DNA from: G020354785 sp964521285
GTDB lineage: Bacteria > Bacteroidota > Bacteroidia > Bacteroidales > UBA10428
Assembly: GCA_964521285.1 (NCBI GenBank)
Contig: CAZFQS010000011.1
Location: 1-64,000 of the forward strand
Direction: 5' to 3'
Length of the DNA: 64,000 nucleotides
Position numbers and translations under genes: made by a program. Below the pieces are notes generated by a model. The model worked only from the letters and a program-made list of their open reading frames with translations. It was not told the DNA's origin and made no database searches. Shown piece after piece: positions 54,475-61,920 of this stretch. Each line of letters starts with the position of its first letter. The stretch's first letter is position 1.

Positions 54475-55395
54475 ATGACTAAAGTATTAATAGCAACTGT
54501 AAAACCTTTTGCTCCGGTTGCAATAAAAGGAATTAATGATATATTAAATGATGCGGGTTTTGAAATGAAGTTACTGGAAAAATACCCTGACCAAAGTGTT
54601 CTTATTAACAGCGTCAGCGATGCTGATGCGCTTATCATCCGAAGTGATATTGTTGATAAAGAAGTAATTGATGCTGCAAAAAATCTGAAAATTGTTGTAA
54701 GGGCAGGTGCCGGCTATGACAACGTTGACCTGAAAGCTGCTTCGGCCAGAAACATTGTTGTTATGAACACACCCGGGCAGAATGCAAATGCTGTTGCAGA
54801 ACTGGCAATAGGTATGATGATATACTTAAACAGGAACGCATATAATGGCACAGCAGGTACTGAATTGAGAGAAAAAACACTTGGAATACACGCTTACGGA
54901 AATGTAGGAAAATTAATAGGAAATATTGCCAAAGGCATAGGAATGAAAGTTCATGCATATGATCCTTATATTGAAAAAGCTGTTATTGAAAAAAATGGTA
55001 TTATTTGTGAAGAAGACATTAAAAACCTGTATAAAAAATGTCAGTATCTTGTTGTTACCCTCCCGGCAAACGATGAAACAAAAGAATCTGTCAACTATGA
55101 TCTGATGTCTTTGATGCCTAAGGGAGCAACCCTGGTAAATCCGGCAAGAAAAGAGATTATATCCGAAAAATCATTAGTCAGAATGTTTAAGGAACGTGAA
55201 GATTTCAGATATATCTCTGACGTTACTCCTGATTGTAAAGATGAAATCAGCGGAACATTTGAAGGCAGATTCTTCTTTACTCCCAAGAAAATGGGAGCAC
55301 AGACTGCTGAAGCAAATATAAATGCAGGACTGGCTGCTGCCAGACAAATTGTTAAATTCATTAAAGAAGGAGATAAAACATATCAGGTGAATTAA
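54475..55395 (+). CDS. serA: Short-form D-3-phosphoglycerate dehydrogenase with atypical active site
   Basis: The 306-residue NAD-dependent dehydrogenase oxidises 3-phosphoglycerate to 3-phosphohydroxypyruvate and lacks the C-terminal ACT regulatory domain. The hydroxyacid-dehydrogenase fold is clear, with VRAGAGYDNVDLKAAS and the catalytic Arg225 in VNPARKEI. In the nucleotide loop LGIHAYGNVGK the first Gly of GxGxxG is Ala140. The catalytic His of TPHxGG is replaced by Lys272 in TPKKMGAQTAEAN. Both features seem shared by other Bacteroidota SerA proteins as I recall them, so this is a family variant and not decay. Pathway role is supported by the adjacent serC. Confidence 0.9.
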   Translation: MTKVLIATVKPFAPVAIKGINDILNDAGFEMKLLEKYPDQSVLINSVSDADALIIRSDIVDKEVIDAAKNLKIVVRAGAGYDNVDLKAASARNIVVMNTPGQNANAVAELAIGMMIYLNRNAYNGTAGTELREKTLGIHAYGNVGKLIGNIAKGIGMKVHAYDPYIEKAVIEKNGIICEEDIKNLYKKCQYLVVTLPANDETKESVNYDLMSLMPKGATLVNPARKEIISEKSLVRMFKEREDFRYISDVTPDCKDEISGTFEGRFFFTPKKMGAQTAEANINAGLAAARQIVKFIKEGDKTYQVN

Positions 55396-55396
55396 T

Positions 55397-56644
55397 ATGG
55401 CAATTATTGCACCATTTAAAGGATATCGGGTAAAAAAAGAATTTGCAAAGAGGGTAGCTTCAAAACCCTATGATGTTATAAGTTCTAAAGAAGCAAGGGA
55501 AGAAGTCAGGGACAATCCATACTCATTCCTGCATGTGATTAAACCGGAAATAGATCTGCCAGAGGATACTGATCCACATTCAAATAAAGTATATGAAAAA
55601 GGAAGGGAAAACCTTGAAAAGCTGATTAATGACGGAATATTAATTCAGGATACTGATCCCTGCTTTTACATATATGCACAGACTTTTCAAAACAGAACCC
55701 AATATGGTATTTTGGGGTGTGCTCATATTGATGACTATATTAACAAAAAAATCAAGGAGCACGAACTTACCAGGCCTGACAAGGAACTGGACAGGATCAA
55801 TCTTATGAAACATCATAACTTTCATGCAGAACCTGTATTTTTTGCTTATCAGGATAATAAAGAAATTAATAAAATTGTTGATGAAATTATTCAGCATGAA
55901 CCGGAATATGACTTTGTTGCTGATGATGGAATAGGCCATCATTTATGGGTTATTAATAACAGGGAAATAATTGACCGGATAGAAGAGATTTTCAGAAATG
56001 ATGTGCCATGTACATACGTGGCAGACGGTCACCACAGAACAGCTGCAGCAACAAAGACAGCATTGAGTCGTAAGCAAAGTAATCCTAATCATACCGGCAG
56101 GGAAGATTATAACTATTTTATGGCAGTGCATTTTCCTGCCAGTCAGCTTAAAATTAGTGACTACAACCGTGTTGTCAAAGATTTGAATGCTAATACACCA
56201 TCCCAGTTCATTGAAAAGTTATCAAAAAGTTTCTATATTATTGATAAAGGAACAAATGAGTACAAGCCCTCAAAATTACATGAATTCTCAATGTATATTG
56301 ATGGCAAATGGTATTCGATGACGAGCAGGGAAGGAACATTTGACGATATTAATCCTATTGACTGCCTGGATGTTACTATCTTGTCAAAGCAGGTTCTTGA
56401 ACCAATTTTAAATATTACAGATCTGCGAAAGTCAAAGAGGATTGACTTTGTAGGCGGGGTACGCGGATTAGGTGAATTAAAGAAAAGAGTTGACAGCGGA
56501 GAAATGAAAGCTGCTTTTGCATTATACCCGGTTACTATGCAGCAACTTATAAATATAGCTGATACAAAAAATATAATGCCCCCAAAGACAACCTGGTTTG
56601 AACCTAAACTCAGGAGCGGACTGGTGCTTCATCATCTTGGATAA
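55397..56644 (+). CDS. DUF1015-family protein
   Basis: The 415-residue protein starts at the ATG at 55397, 1 bp after the serA stop. It has the DUF1015 signatures: APFKGYRVKKEFAKRVASKP-YDV at the N-terminus, NPYSFLHVIKPEI and YVADGHHRTAAATKTAL with a conserved Asp-Gly-His-His-Arg loop. The family has no proven biochemical function; close relatives are linked to serine metabolism genes in many bacteria and have been suggested to use phosphate-transfer chemistry. I cannot say more from the sequence. The overlap-close spacing argues for a shared function with serA. Confidence 0.9.
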   Translation: MAIIAPFKGYRVKKEFAKRVASKPYDVISSKEAREEVRDNPYSFLHVIKPEIDLPEDTDPHSNKVYEKGRENLEKLINDGILIQDTDPCFYIYAQTFQNRTQYGILGCAHIDDYINKKIKEHELTRPDKELDRINLMKHHNFHAEPVFFAYQDNKEINKIVDEIIQHEPEYDFVADDGIGHHLWVINNREIIDRIEEIFRNDVPCTYVADGHHRTAAATKTALSRKQSNPNHTGREDYNYFMAVHFPASQLKISDYNRVVKDLNANTPSQFIEKLSKSFYIIDKGTNEYKPSKLHEFSMYIDGKWYSMTSREGTFDDINPIDCLDVTILSKQVLEPILNITDLRKSKRIDFVGGVRGLGELKKRVDSGEMKAAFALYPVTMQQLINIADTKNIMPPKTTWFEPKLRSGLVLHHLG

Positions 56645-56676
56645 TACATCTGATATAGCCTTGCGATCTCTTATTT

Positions 56677-57174
56677 CTAATTCTTTTTGCCCAGTTCAAT
56701 AACCTCCAAATCTTTAATTTCCTTTTTATCAATTATGAATCTCACAGCAGTCCTTGTTCTATGTAACCCGGCTTTTCCTGCAGCACCGGGATTTATATGT
56801 AACAGATTAAGTTTCTTGTCAAATATTACTTTTAATATATGTGAATGTCCTGAAATAAATAATCCGGGAGGATTTCCGGTAATCTCCTTTCTTACCGAAC
56901 GATCATAATTACTTGGATAACCGCCTGTATGGGTTATCCATACATCCAGTTCTTCACAGAAAAACCTGTGATTTTCCGGATAAATCGCCCGAATATCCTG
57001 ACCGTCAATGTTACCATAAACAGCTTTTAAAGGTTTAAATTGTTCAAGCCTTTTAGAAATCTCCAAACTGCCGATATCTCCGGCATGCCAGATTTCATCA
57101 CAGTTTTTAAAATATTCAAACAAGCTGTTGTCAAGGTATCCATGAGTGTCAGATATCAATCCTATTCTTGTCAT
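56677..57174 (-). CDS. YfcE-like metallophosphoesterase
   Basis: The 165-residue protein is a calcineurin-like phosphoesterase of the short YfcE/MJ0936 family: GLISDTHGYLDNSLFEYF, IWHAGDIGSLEI, VYGNIDGQDIR, ITHTGGYP and FISGHSHILKV supply the full metal-ligand set (Asp-x-His, Asp, Asn, His, His-x-His). Such enzymes hydrolyse phosphodiesters in vitro; the natural substrate is uncertain. It is a lone minus-strand gene convergent with the DUF1015 gene and divergent from rsmE. Confidence 0.92.
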   Translation of the reverse strand: MTRIGLISDTHGYLDNSLFEYFKNCDEIWHAGDIGSLEISKRLEQFKPLKAVYGNIDGQDIRAIYPENHRFFCEELDVWITHTGGYPSNYDRSVRKEITGNPPGLFISGHSHILKVIFDKKLNLLHINPGAAGKAGLHRTRTAVRFIIDKKEIKDLEVIELGKKN

Positions 57175-57252
57175 TCCTGCTGCATTTAAAATATTTTAAT
57201 TACTTTACCTCACTTTAATAGTATGACCCGAAAATCAGGCACATTTATTTTG

Positions 57253-57260
57253 TAAATTTG
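57253..57260 (+). promoter_or_regulatory. Bacteroidota -7 box before rsmE
   Basis: TAAATTTG matches TAnnTTTG and is followed by G, 24 bases before the ATG. There is no clear TTTG at the -33 distance. Confidence 0.4.
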
Positions 57261-57283
57261 GCAAATATCTCAAAAAGATAAAA

Positions 57284-57991
57284 ATGCAGGCATTTTATTC
57301 CCCTGAAATCATTAACGGTAACATTTTCCTTAATAAAACAGAATCACGACATTGCATAAGAGTACTAAGACTTAAAAAAAACGAAATAATAAATCTGATA
57401 GATGGAAAGGGGGGATTATATGAAGCCAGAATTATATCTGAGAATCCCGACAATTGTGAAGTACAGGTTATAAGAAAAATTGAAAATCACAACAAAAGAA
57501 ATTTTTATTTACATATTGCTATTGCACTGACCAAAAGTATTGATCGATTTGAATGGTTCATTGAAAAAGCAACAGAAATCGGTATTGATGAAATAACCCC
57601 TCTAATTTGTTCCCGTTCTGAAAGAAGAACTGTAAAAATGGAAAGACTTCAAAAAATAATTATTTCATCAATGAAACAGGCACTTGTAAGCAGCACGCCA
57701 AAACTAAATGAAATAAAGACTTTCGAAAAGTTTATTTCAGATTCAGTCATAACTGAATTTAACAAATATATATGTCATTGTTCGGAAGGGCAGCGTCAAA
57801 AGCTAAAAAAAATATATTCTCCGGGATCTGATGTTATTGCGGTAATCGGACCAGAAGGAGATTTTACTTCCGATGAGATACAATTTGCCGAAAAAAACAA
57901 TTTTCAATCTGTTACCCTTGGTGATAACAGGTTAAGGACAGAAACTGCAGGTATAGCAATATGTCAGATAATAAACTTTCTAAATAATTAA
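57284..57991 (+). CDS. rsmE: 16S rRNA (uracil-1498-N3)-methyltransferase RsmE
   Basis: The 235-residue SPOUT methyltransferase modifies U1498 of 16S rRNA. The N-terminal PUA-like domain begins QAFYSPEIINGNIFLNKTES and includes HCIRVLRLKKNEIINLIDGK. The C-terminal knot domain has EWFIEKATEIGIDEITPL, the SAM-binding AVIGPEGDFTSDEIQFA and TLGDNRLRTETAGIAICQI. All are standard for RsmE. It is followed by two 14-bp direct copies of ATTAACGATTTA (57987-58012). Confidence 0.96.
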   Translation: MQAFYSPEIINGNIFLNKTESRHCIRVLRLKKNEIINLIDGKGGLYEARIISENPDNCEVQVIRKIENHNKRNFYLHIAIALTKSIDRFEWFIEKATEIGIDEITPLICSRSERRTVKMERLQKIIISSMKQALVSSTPKLNEIKTFEKFISDSVITEFNKYICHCSEGQRQKLKKIYSPGSDVIAVIGPEGDFTSDEIQFAEKNNFQSVTLGDNRLRTETAGIAICQIINFLNN

Positions 57992-58012
57992 CGATTTAAA
58001 ATTAACGATTTA
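57987..58012. repeat. Short tandem duplication after rsmE
   Basis: ATTAACGATTTA occurs at 57987-57998 and 58001-58012 with a 14-bp period, the first copy containing the rsmE stop codon. It appears to be a simple replication slippage product. Confidence 0.7.
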
Positions 58013-58053
58013 ACTGTTCTATTGCTAATGCCTGAAACCTGACAGCTAAAGTT

Positions 58054-59046
58054 TTATTCAATTCCACTAAAGTACTTCATAAACTGCATCCTTTCAAATG
58101 CAGCATTATTCTTGGCTGATTCCTGGCTGACTTTTCCTTTAAACTGACTGATATAATTATAACCCTTTTTATTCATCCAGGTCTCTATATCATTTAACAT
58201 AACATTAATTTGCTCAGCTCCTTTCCGGTATAATACAGATACAATCTGCACGGCATCTGCCCCTGCCAGTATCTGTTTAATAACTGACTCGCCCGAATGA
58301 ATTCCTGTACTTGCCGCCAGGCTGCAATTTACTTTATTTGACATTAAAGCAATCCATCTTAAAACATTACAATACTCATGCTCAGTGCTGAATTTATTAG
58401 CCGGTTTTACCTCAAAACTATTAATATCAATATCAGGAGTAAAAAACCGGTTAAACAAAACAAGACCTGAGATCCCGGTTTCGGACAGCTTTTTAATCAT
58501 CAGTCCGGGCTTTGCAAAATAAGGGCTGATCTTAGCAGAAACAGGTATATTGACTTTATCCAGGACTCTTTTTATAATTTCAAAATAAGTCTTTTCAAAG
58601 TTCTTATCAGATAAATCTGTTGGATTAAGAAATATATTCAATTCCAGAGCATCGGCGCCGGCATCCTGTATTTTCGCTGTAAAATCGGTCCACTCATAGG
58701 GAGTGATACAATTTATGCTGGCTATAACGGGAATTAAAACCTCCTTTTTTACATCACTTATGAGACTAAGATATTTAGCCAGTTTATCTTCTTTAATATG
58801 TAAATCTATATAATCAAGTGTTTCTGATAATTCAGTATAGAACATCTGATCTATCCTGGCTTCTTCAGCTTTTATGGTTGCTTCAAGAAGTATTTCTTCT
58901 TCAAATATTGACTTTAAAACAATTGCGGCTGCACCGTTTGATTCCAGTTTCTTTATTTCCTCCAATGAGTTTGAAAGATCTGAACTACCAACTATTATTG
59001 GATTCTTTAGAGTTAGTCCGAGATATTTTACAGACAGGTCAATCAT
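58054..59046 (-). CDS. Dihydroorotate dehydrogenase-like protein
   Basis: The 330-residue TIM-barrel flavoprotein starts MIDLSVKYLGLTLKNPIIVG and has AGADALELNIFLNP, VSAKISPYF and LAGADAVQIVSVLYRKG, the FMN phosphate-binding part of DHO_dh-fold proteins. The catalytic base region differs from true PyrD, and this longer, diverged group is commonly annotated as dihydroorotate dehydrogenase-like. It is on the same strand as nfnA-nfnB, 88 bp downstream of nfnB, but the gap suggests a separate or weakly linked transcript. The reaction is unknown, possibly a ferredoxin- or NAD(P)-linked reduction. Confidence 0.82.
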   Translation of the reverse strand: MIDLSVKYLGLTLKNPIIVGSSDLSNSLEEIKKLESNGAAAIVLKSIFEEEILLEATIKAEEARIDQMFYTELSETLDYIDLHIKEDKLAKYLSLISDVKKEVLIPVIASINCITPYEWTDFTAKIQDAGADALELNIFLNPTDLSDKNFEKTYFEIIKRVLDKVNIPVSAKISPYFAKPGLMIKKLSETGISGLVLFNRFFTPDIDINSFEVKPANKFSTEHEYCNVLRWIALMSNKVNCSLAASTGIHSGESVIKQILAGADAVQIVSVLYRKGAEQINVMLNDIETWMNKKGYNYISQFKGKVSQESAKNNAAFERMQFMKYFSGIE

Positions 59047-59133
59047 TTTCTTTAATTTAAATAAGTTAATTTATTATTAACGCTAATAACAGGGCCATTC
59101 AAAAAAAGTAAATCCTGATATTAAAAATAAAAA

Positions 59134-60621
59134 TCATTTCTTTTTCAATCTCATCTGAATATATTCATGCATTCCGGCTGCGGCTTTCCGCCCGTCACCC
59201 ATAGCCAGAATTACTGTTGCTCCTCCCCTGACAATATCACCTCCGGCAAAAATTTCAGGTATGGAGGACTGCATGTTTTCAGGATTTACTTCAATTGTAT
59301 CCCATTTTGTGATTTTCAACTCAGGTACACTTTTAGGTATCAAAGGATTGGGTGATACTCCAACACTTACTACTACCAGGTCTACATCTATATAGTATTC
59401 TGAACCCTCGATTGGTACAGGTCTTCTCCTGCCTGAACTATCGGGTTCACCAAGCTCCATTTTCTGCACTCTCATCCTGTTTACCCTTCCGTTCTTATCA
59501 GCATAGTATTCTACAGGACTGTTCAGGTTTAAAAACTCTATTCCTTCCTCCTGGGCATGTTTTCTTTCTTCAATCCTGGCCGGCATCTCTTCAAATGTCC
59601 GGCGATAAATAATCATTGCACGTTCAGCACCCAGCCGCTTTGCAGTTCTCACCGAATCCATGGCAGTGTTACCTCCGCCGATAACAGCAACATTTTTTCC
59701 ATACAATACAGGTGTATCAAAATCCGGCTTTGCAGCATTCATTAAATTAATCCTTGTCAGATATTCATTTGCAGAAAATATCCCAACGTAATTTTCCCCC
59801 GGAATATTCATAAACCGGGGAAGGCCGGCTCCGCTACCTACAAAAAAAGAGACAAATCCTTCTTTTTTCAGATCATCTATAGATGCGGTTTTTCCTACAA
59901 TAAAGTTGGTAATAAATTTCACTCCCATTTTTCGCAGGTTATCAATCTCAACATCAACCACATTGTTAGGTAGCCTGAACTCTGGGATACCATACTTAAG
60001 AACACCTCCTAATTCATGTAATGCCTCGAATACAGTAACATCATAACCATATTTTGCAAGATCTCCGGCAGCTGTCAGACCACCAGGTCCTGAACCTATA
60101 ATACCAACCTTTATGTTATTCCTTTCTGCTGTTTCCGGCACAAACATCTTACCGCTATCCCTTTCATAATCGGCAGCAAATCTTTCGAGGTGCCCTATAG
60201 CAACTGCAGGTTTGTTCATTTTCTTTTCATAAAAACACGCTATTTCACACTGCACTTCCTGGGGACAAACCCTGCCACATACTGCCGGCAATGAATTAGT
60301 TTCCTTTAATACTTTCGCTGAACTCAGAAAATCCCCGGCTTCAATATATTTAATAAACTTAGGTATATTTATTTCAACAGGACAACCTGTGATACAGGTT
60401 GGATCCGGACAATCAATGCATCTCCGGGCTTCTTTTACTGCCTGTTCTTCAGATAATCCCAGGTTTACTTCCTTGCTGTTCCTGTTTCTGACATCAGGTT
60501 CCTGTTCGGGCATTTTGATTCTTTCACGGGAAACTCTTTCCTTATTTTTAATTTCCTGTCTGAGCTGTATCCTCCACTCCTTATTTCTTTCTTCCTTTAA
60601 AAATTCCGGGTTAATCGCCAT
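59134..60621 (-). CDS. nfnB: NADPH-binding large subunit of NfnAB-type transhydrogenase (glutamate synthase small-subunit-like)
   Basis: The 495-residue iron-sulfur flavoprotein has an N-terminal Fe-S domain with CIDCPDPTCITGCPVEINIP and CGRVCPQEVQCEIACF for two [4Fe-4S] clusters, an FAD loop VGIIGSGPGGLTAAGDLAKY and an NADPH loop VAVIGGGNTAMDSVRTAKRL. It is directly downstream of an NfnA-type gene with 3 bp between, which favours NfnB (the electron-bifurcating ferredoxin:NADP+ oxidoreductase) over glutamate synthase GltD, since no GltB large subunit is nearby. A N-terminal extension of about 30 residues carries many charges. Confidence 0.85.
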   Translation of the reverse strand: MAINPEFLKEERNKEWRIQLRQEIKNKERVSRERIKMPEQEPDVRNRNSKEVNLGLSEEQAVKEARRCIDCPDPTCITGCPVEINIPKFIKYIEAGDFLSSAKVLKETNSLPAVCGRVCPQEVQCEIACFYEKKMNKPAVAIGHLERFAADYERDSGKMFVPETAERNNIKVGIIGSGPGGLTAAGDLAKYGYDVTVFEALHELGGVLKYGIPEFRLPNNVVDVEIDNLRKMGVKFITNFIVGKTASIDDLKKEGFVSFFVGSGAGLPRFMNIPGENYVGIFSANEYLTRINLMNAAKPDFDTPVLYGKNVAVIGGGNTAMDSVRTAKRLGAERAMIIYRRTFEEMPARIEERKHAQEEGIEFLNLNSPVEYYADKNGRVNRMRVQKMELGEPDSSGRRRPVPIEGSEYYIDVDLVVVSVGVSPNPLIPKSVPELKITKWDTIEVNPENMQSSIPEIFAGGDIVRGGATVILAMGDGRKAAAGMHEYIQMRLKKK

Positions 60622-60624
60622 ATT

Positions 60625-61449
60625 TCACTTTGTCTTAAGATAATTCTGATATGCAATGGATTCTTCCTCTTTATAAGCAGCCAGTCTCGATAACAGTTCA
60701 TCAAAATCCACTTCATGAGCATTGAATTCGGGCCCGTCCACACAAACAAATTTTGTTTCACCTCCTACAGATACCCTGCATGCTCCACACATTCCGGTAC
60801 CATCTACCATAATTGAGTTTAGACTGACAAGAGTTGGTATATTATATTTCCTGGTTAATAATGACGCGTATTTCATCATAATCGCAGGGCCAATTGCGAT
60901 TACCTGATCAATCTTTATTTTTTTTATTACCTCTTCCATTCCCTCGGTAACCAGTCCCTTCTTCCCGTAAGAACCATCATCAGTCATTATAATTATCTCA
61001 TCGGAATACAATCTCATTTCGTCTTCAAGAATAATAAGTTCTTTTGACCTGGCAGCAAGTACAGTTATTACTTTATTTCCTTCCTTTTTCATAGCTTCAA
61101 CTATCGGGAGTAAAGGAGCAATCCCCACACCACCACCTGCACATAATACTGTTCCCACATTTTCAATATGAGTCGCCTGTCCGAGCGGCCCTGCAATATC
61201 AGTTAAGGTATCGCCGACATTAAGCCGGGATATTTTGTGCGAACTAACACCTACCTTTTGTATAACCAATGTAATAGTACCTTTTACAGGATCTGCCTGT
61301 GCAATAGTCAGAGGTATTCTTTCTCCCTTATCCCCTGTTTTTACAATTACAAAATGCCCGGCTTTTCTCTTTTTTGCTATTCTTGGGGCATTAATCTCAA
61401 GCTTTACCACATTCTCCGAAAAACTTTCCTTATCGACTATCCTGTACAT
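60625..61449 (-). CDS. nfnA: NfnA-type FAD/NAD-binding small subunit
   Basis: The 274-residue ferredoxin-NADP reductase-fold protein has KAGHFVIVKTGDKGERIPLT, VLCAGGGVGIAPLLPIVEAM and a C-terminal [2Fe-2S] site. The ligands Asp216, Cys221, Cys224 and Cys236 are spaced D-x4-C-x2-C-x11-C, the unusual Asp-containing pattern of Thermotoga NfnA. Together with NfnB it makes NADPH from NADH and reduced ferredoxin. It is the first gene of the pair; the 470 bp upstream hold its promoter. Confidence 0.88.
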   Translation of the reverse strand: MYRIVDKESFSENVVKLEINAPRIAKKRKAGHFVIVKTGDKGERIPLTIAQADPVKGTITLVIQKVGVSSHKISRLNVGDTLTDIAGPLGQATHIENVGTVLCAGGGVGIAPLLPIVEAMKKEGNKVITVLAARSKELIILEDEMRLYSDEIIIMTDDGSYGKKGLVTEGMEEVIKKIKIDQVIAIGPAIMMKYASLLTRKYNIPTLVSLNSIMVDGTGMCGACRVSVGGETKFVCVDGPEFNAHEVDFDELLSRLAAYKEEESIAYQNYLKTK

Positions 61450-61920
61450 TTAGTGTTTATTTGAAACAATATTTCCAAAAGCAAAGGAACAAAAATAAGT
61501 CTTTTGGGCTATTGTCCTTACAGTTTCACTAATTTTTATTAATAAATTAATACAGGAGTATTTTTTTGTATAACAATCAAATACTTATAACAAATAAAAT
61601 TTATAATATAAACTTATTTCATCCTGACTTAATCCCAACATAATTAATATTTATCAGTGATTTTATTTACTTAATCAAAATAGGATTCTTATAATTTAGA
61701 AAAACAAAATGCTATGCAACTGTATGATTTTTAATTTCGTTAAATGATAAAAGAATTGCATGAGAAGTAATTATCTGATATACTAATATTTATTAAAGAT
61801 AATTTCAAAATTTGATTAATTTTCACTAATTTGTTGAAGACAAAAACAACTGTTAATAAATTTATTTGTAAAGAATTAATAACATTGATAATATAGTATC
61901 GGTTTCATAATAATCGCAAT
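61450..61920. other. Intergenic region between nfnA and the giant repeat protein
   Basis: 471 bp of AT-rich DNA between divergent genes, holding promoters for nfnA (minus) and the repeat protein (plus). No RNA gene or repeat was recognised. Confidence 0.45.

Noticed and set aside
59134..60621. Assignment as glutamate synthase small subunit gltD
   Set aside because: There is no glutamate synthase large subunit gene nearby, while an NfnA-type gene is directly upstream.
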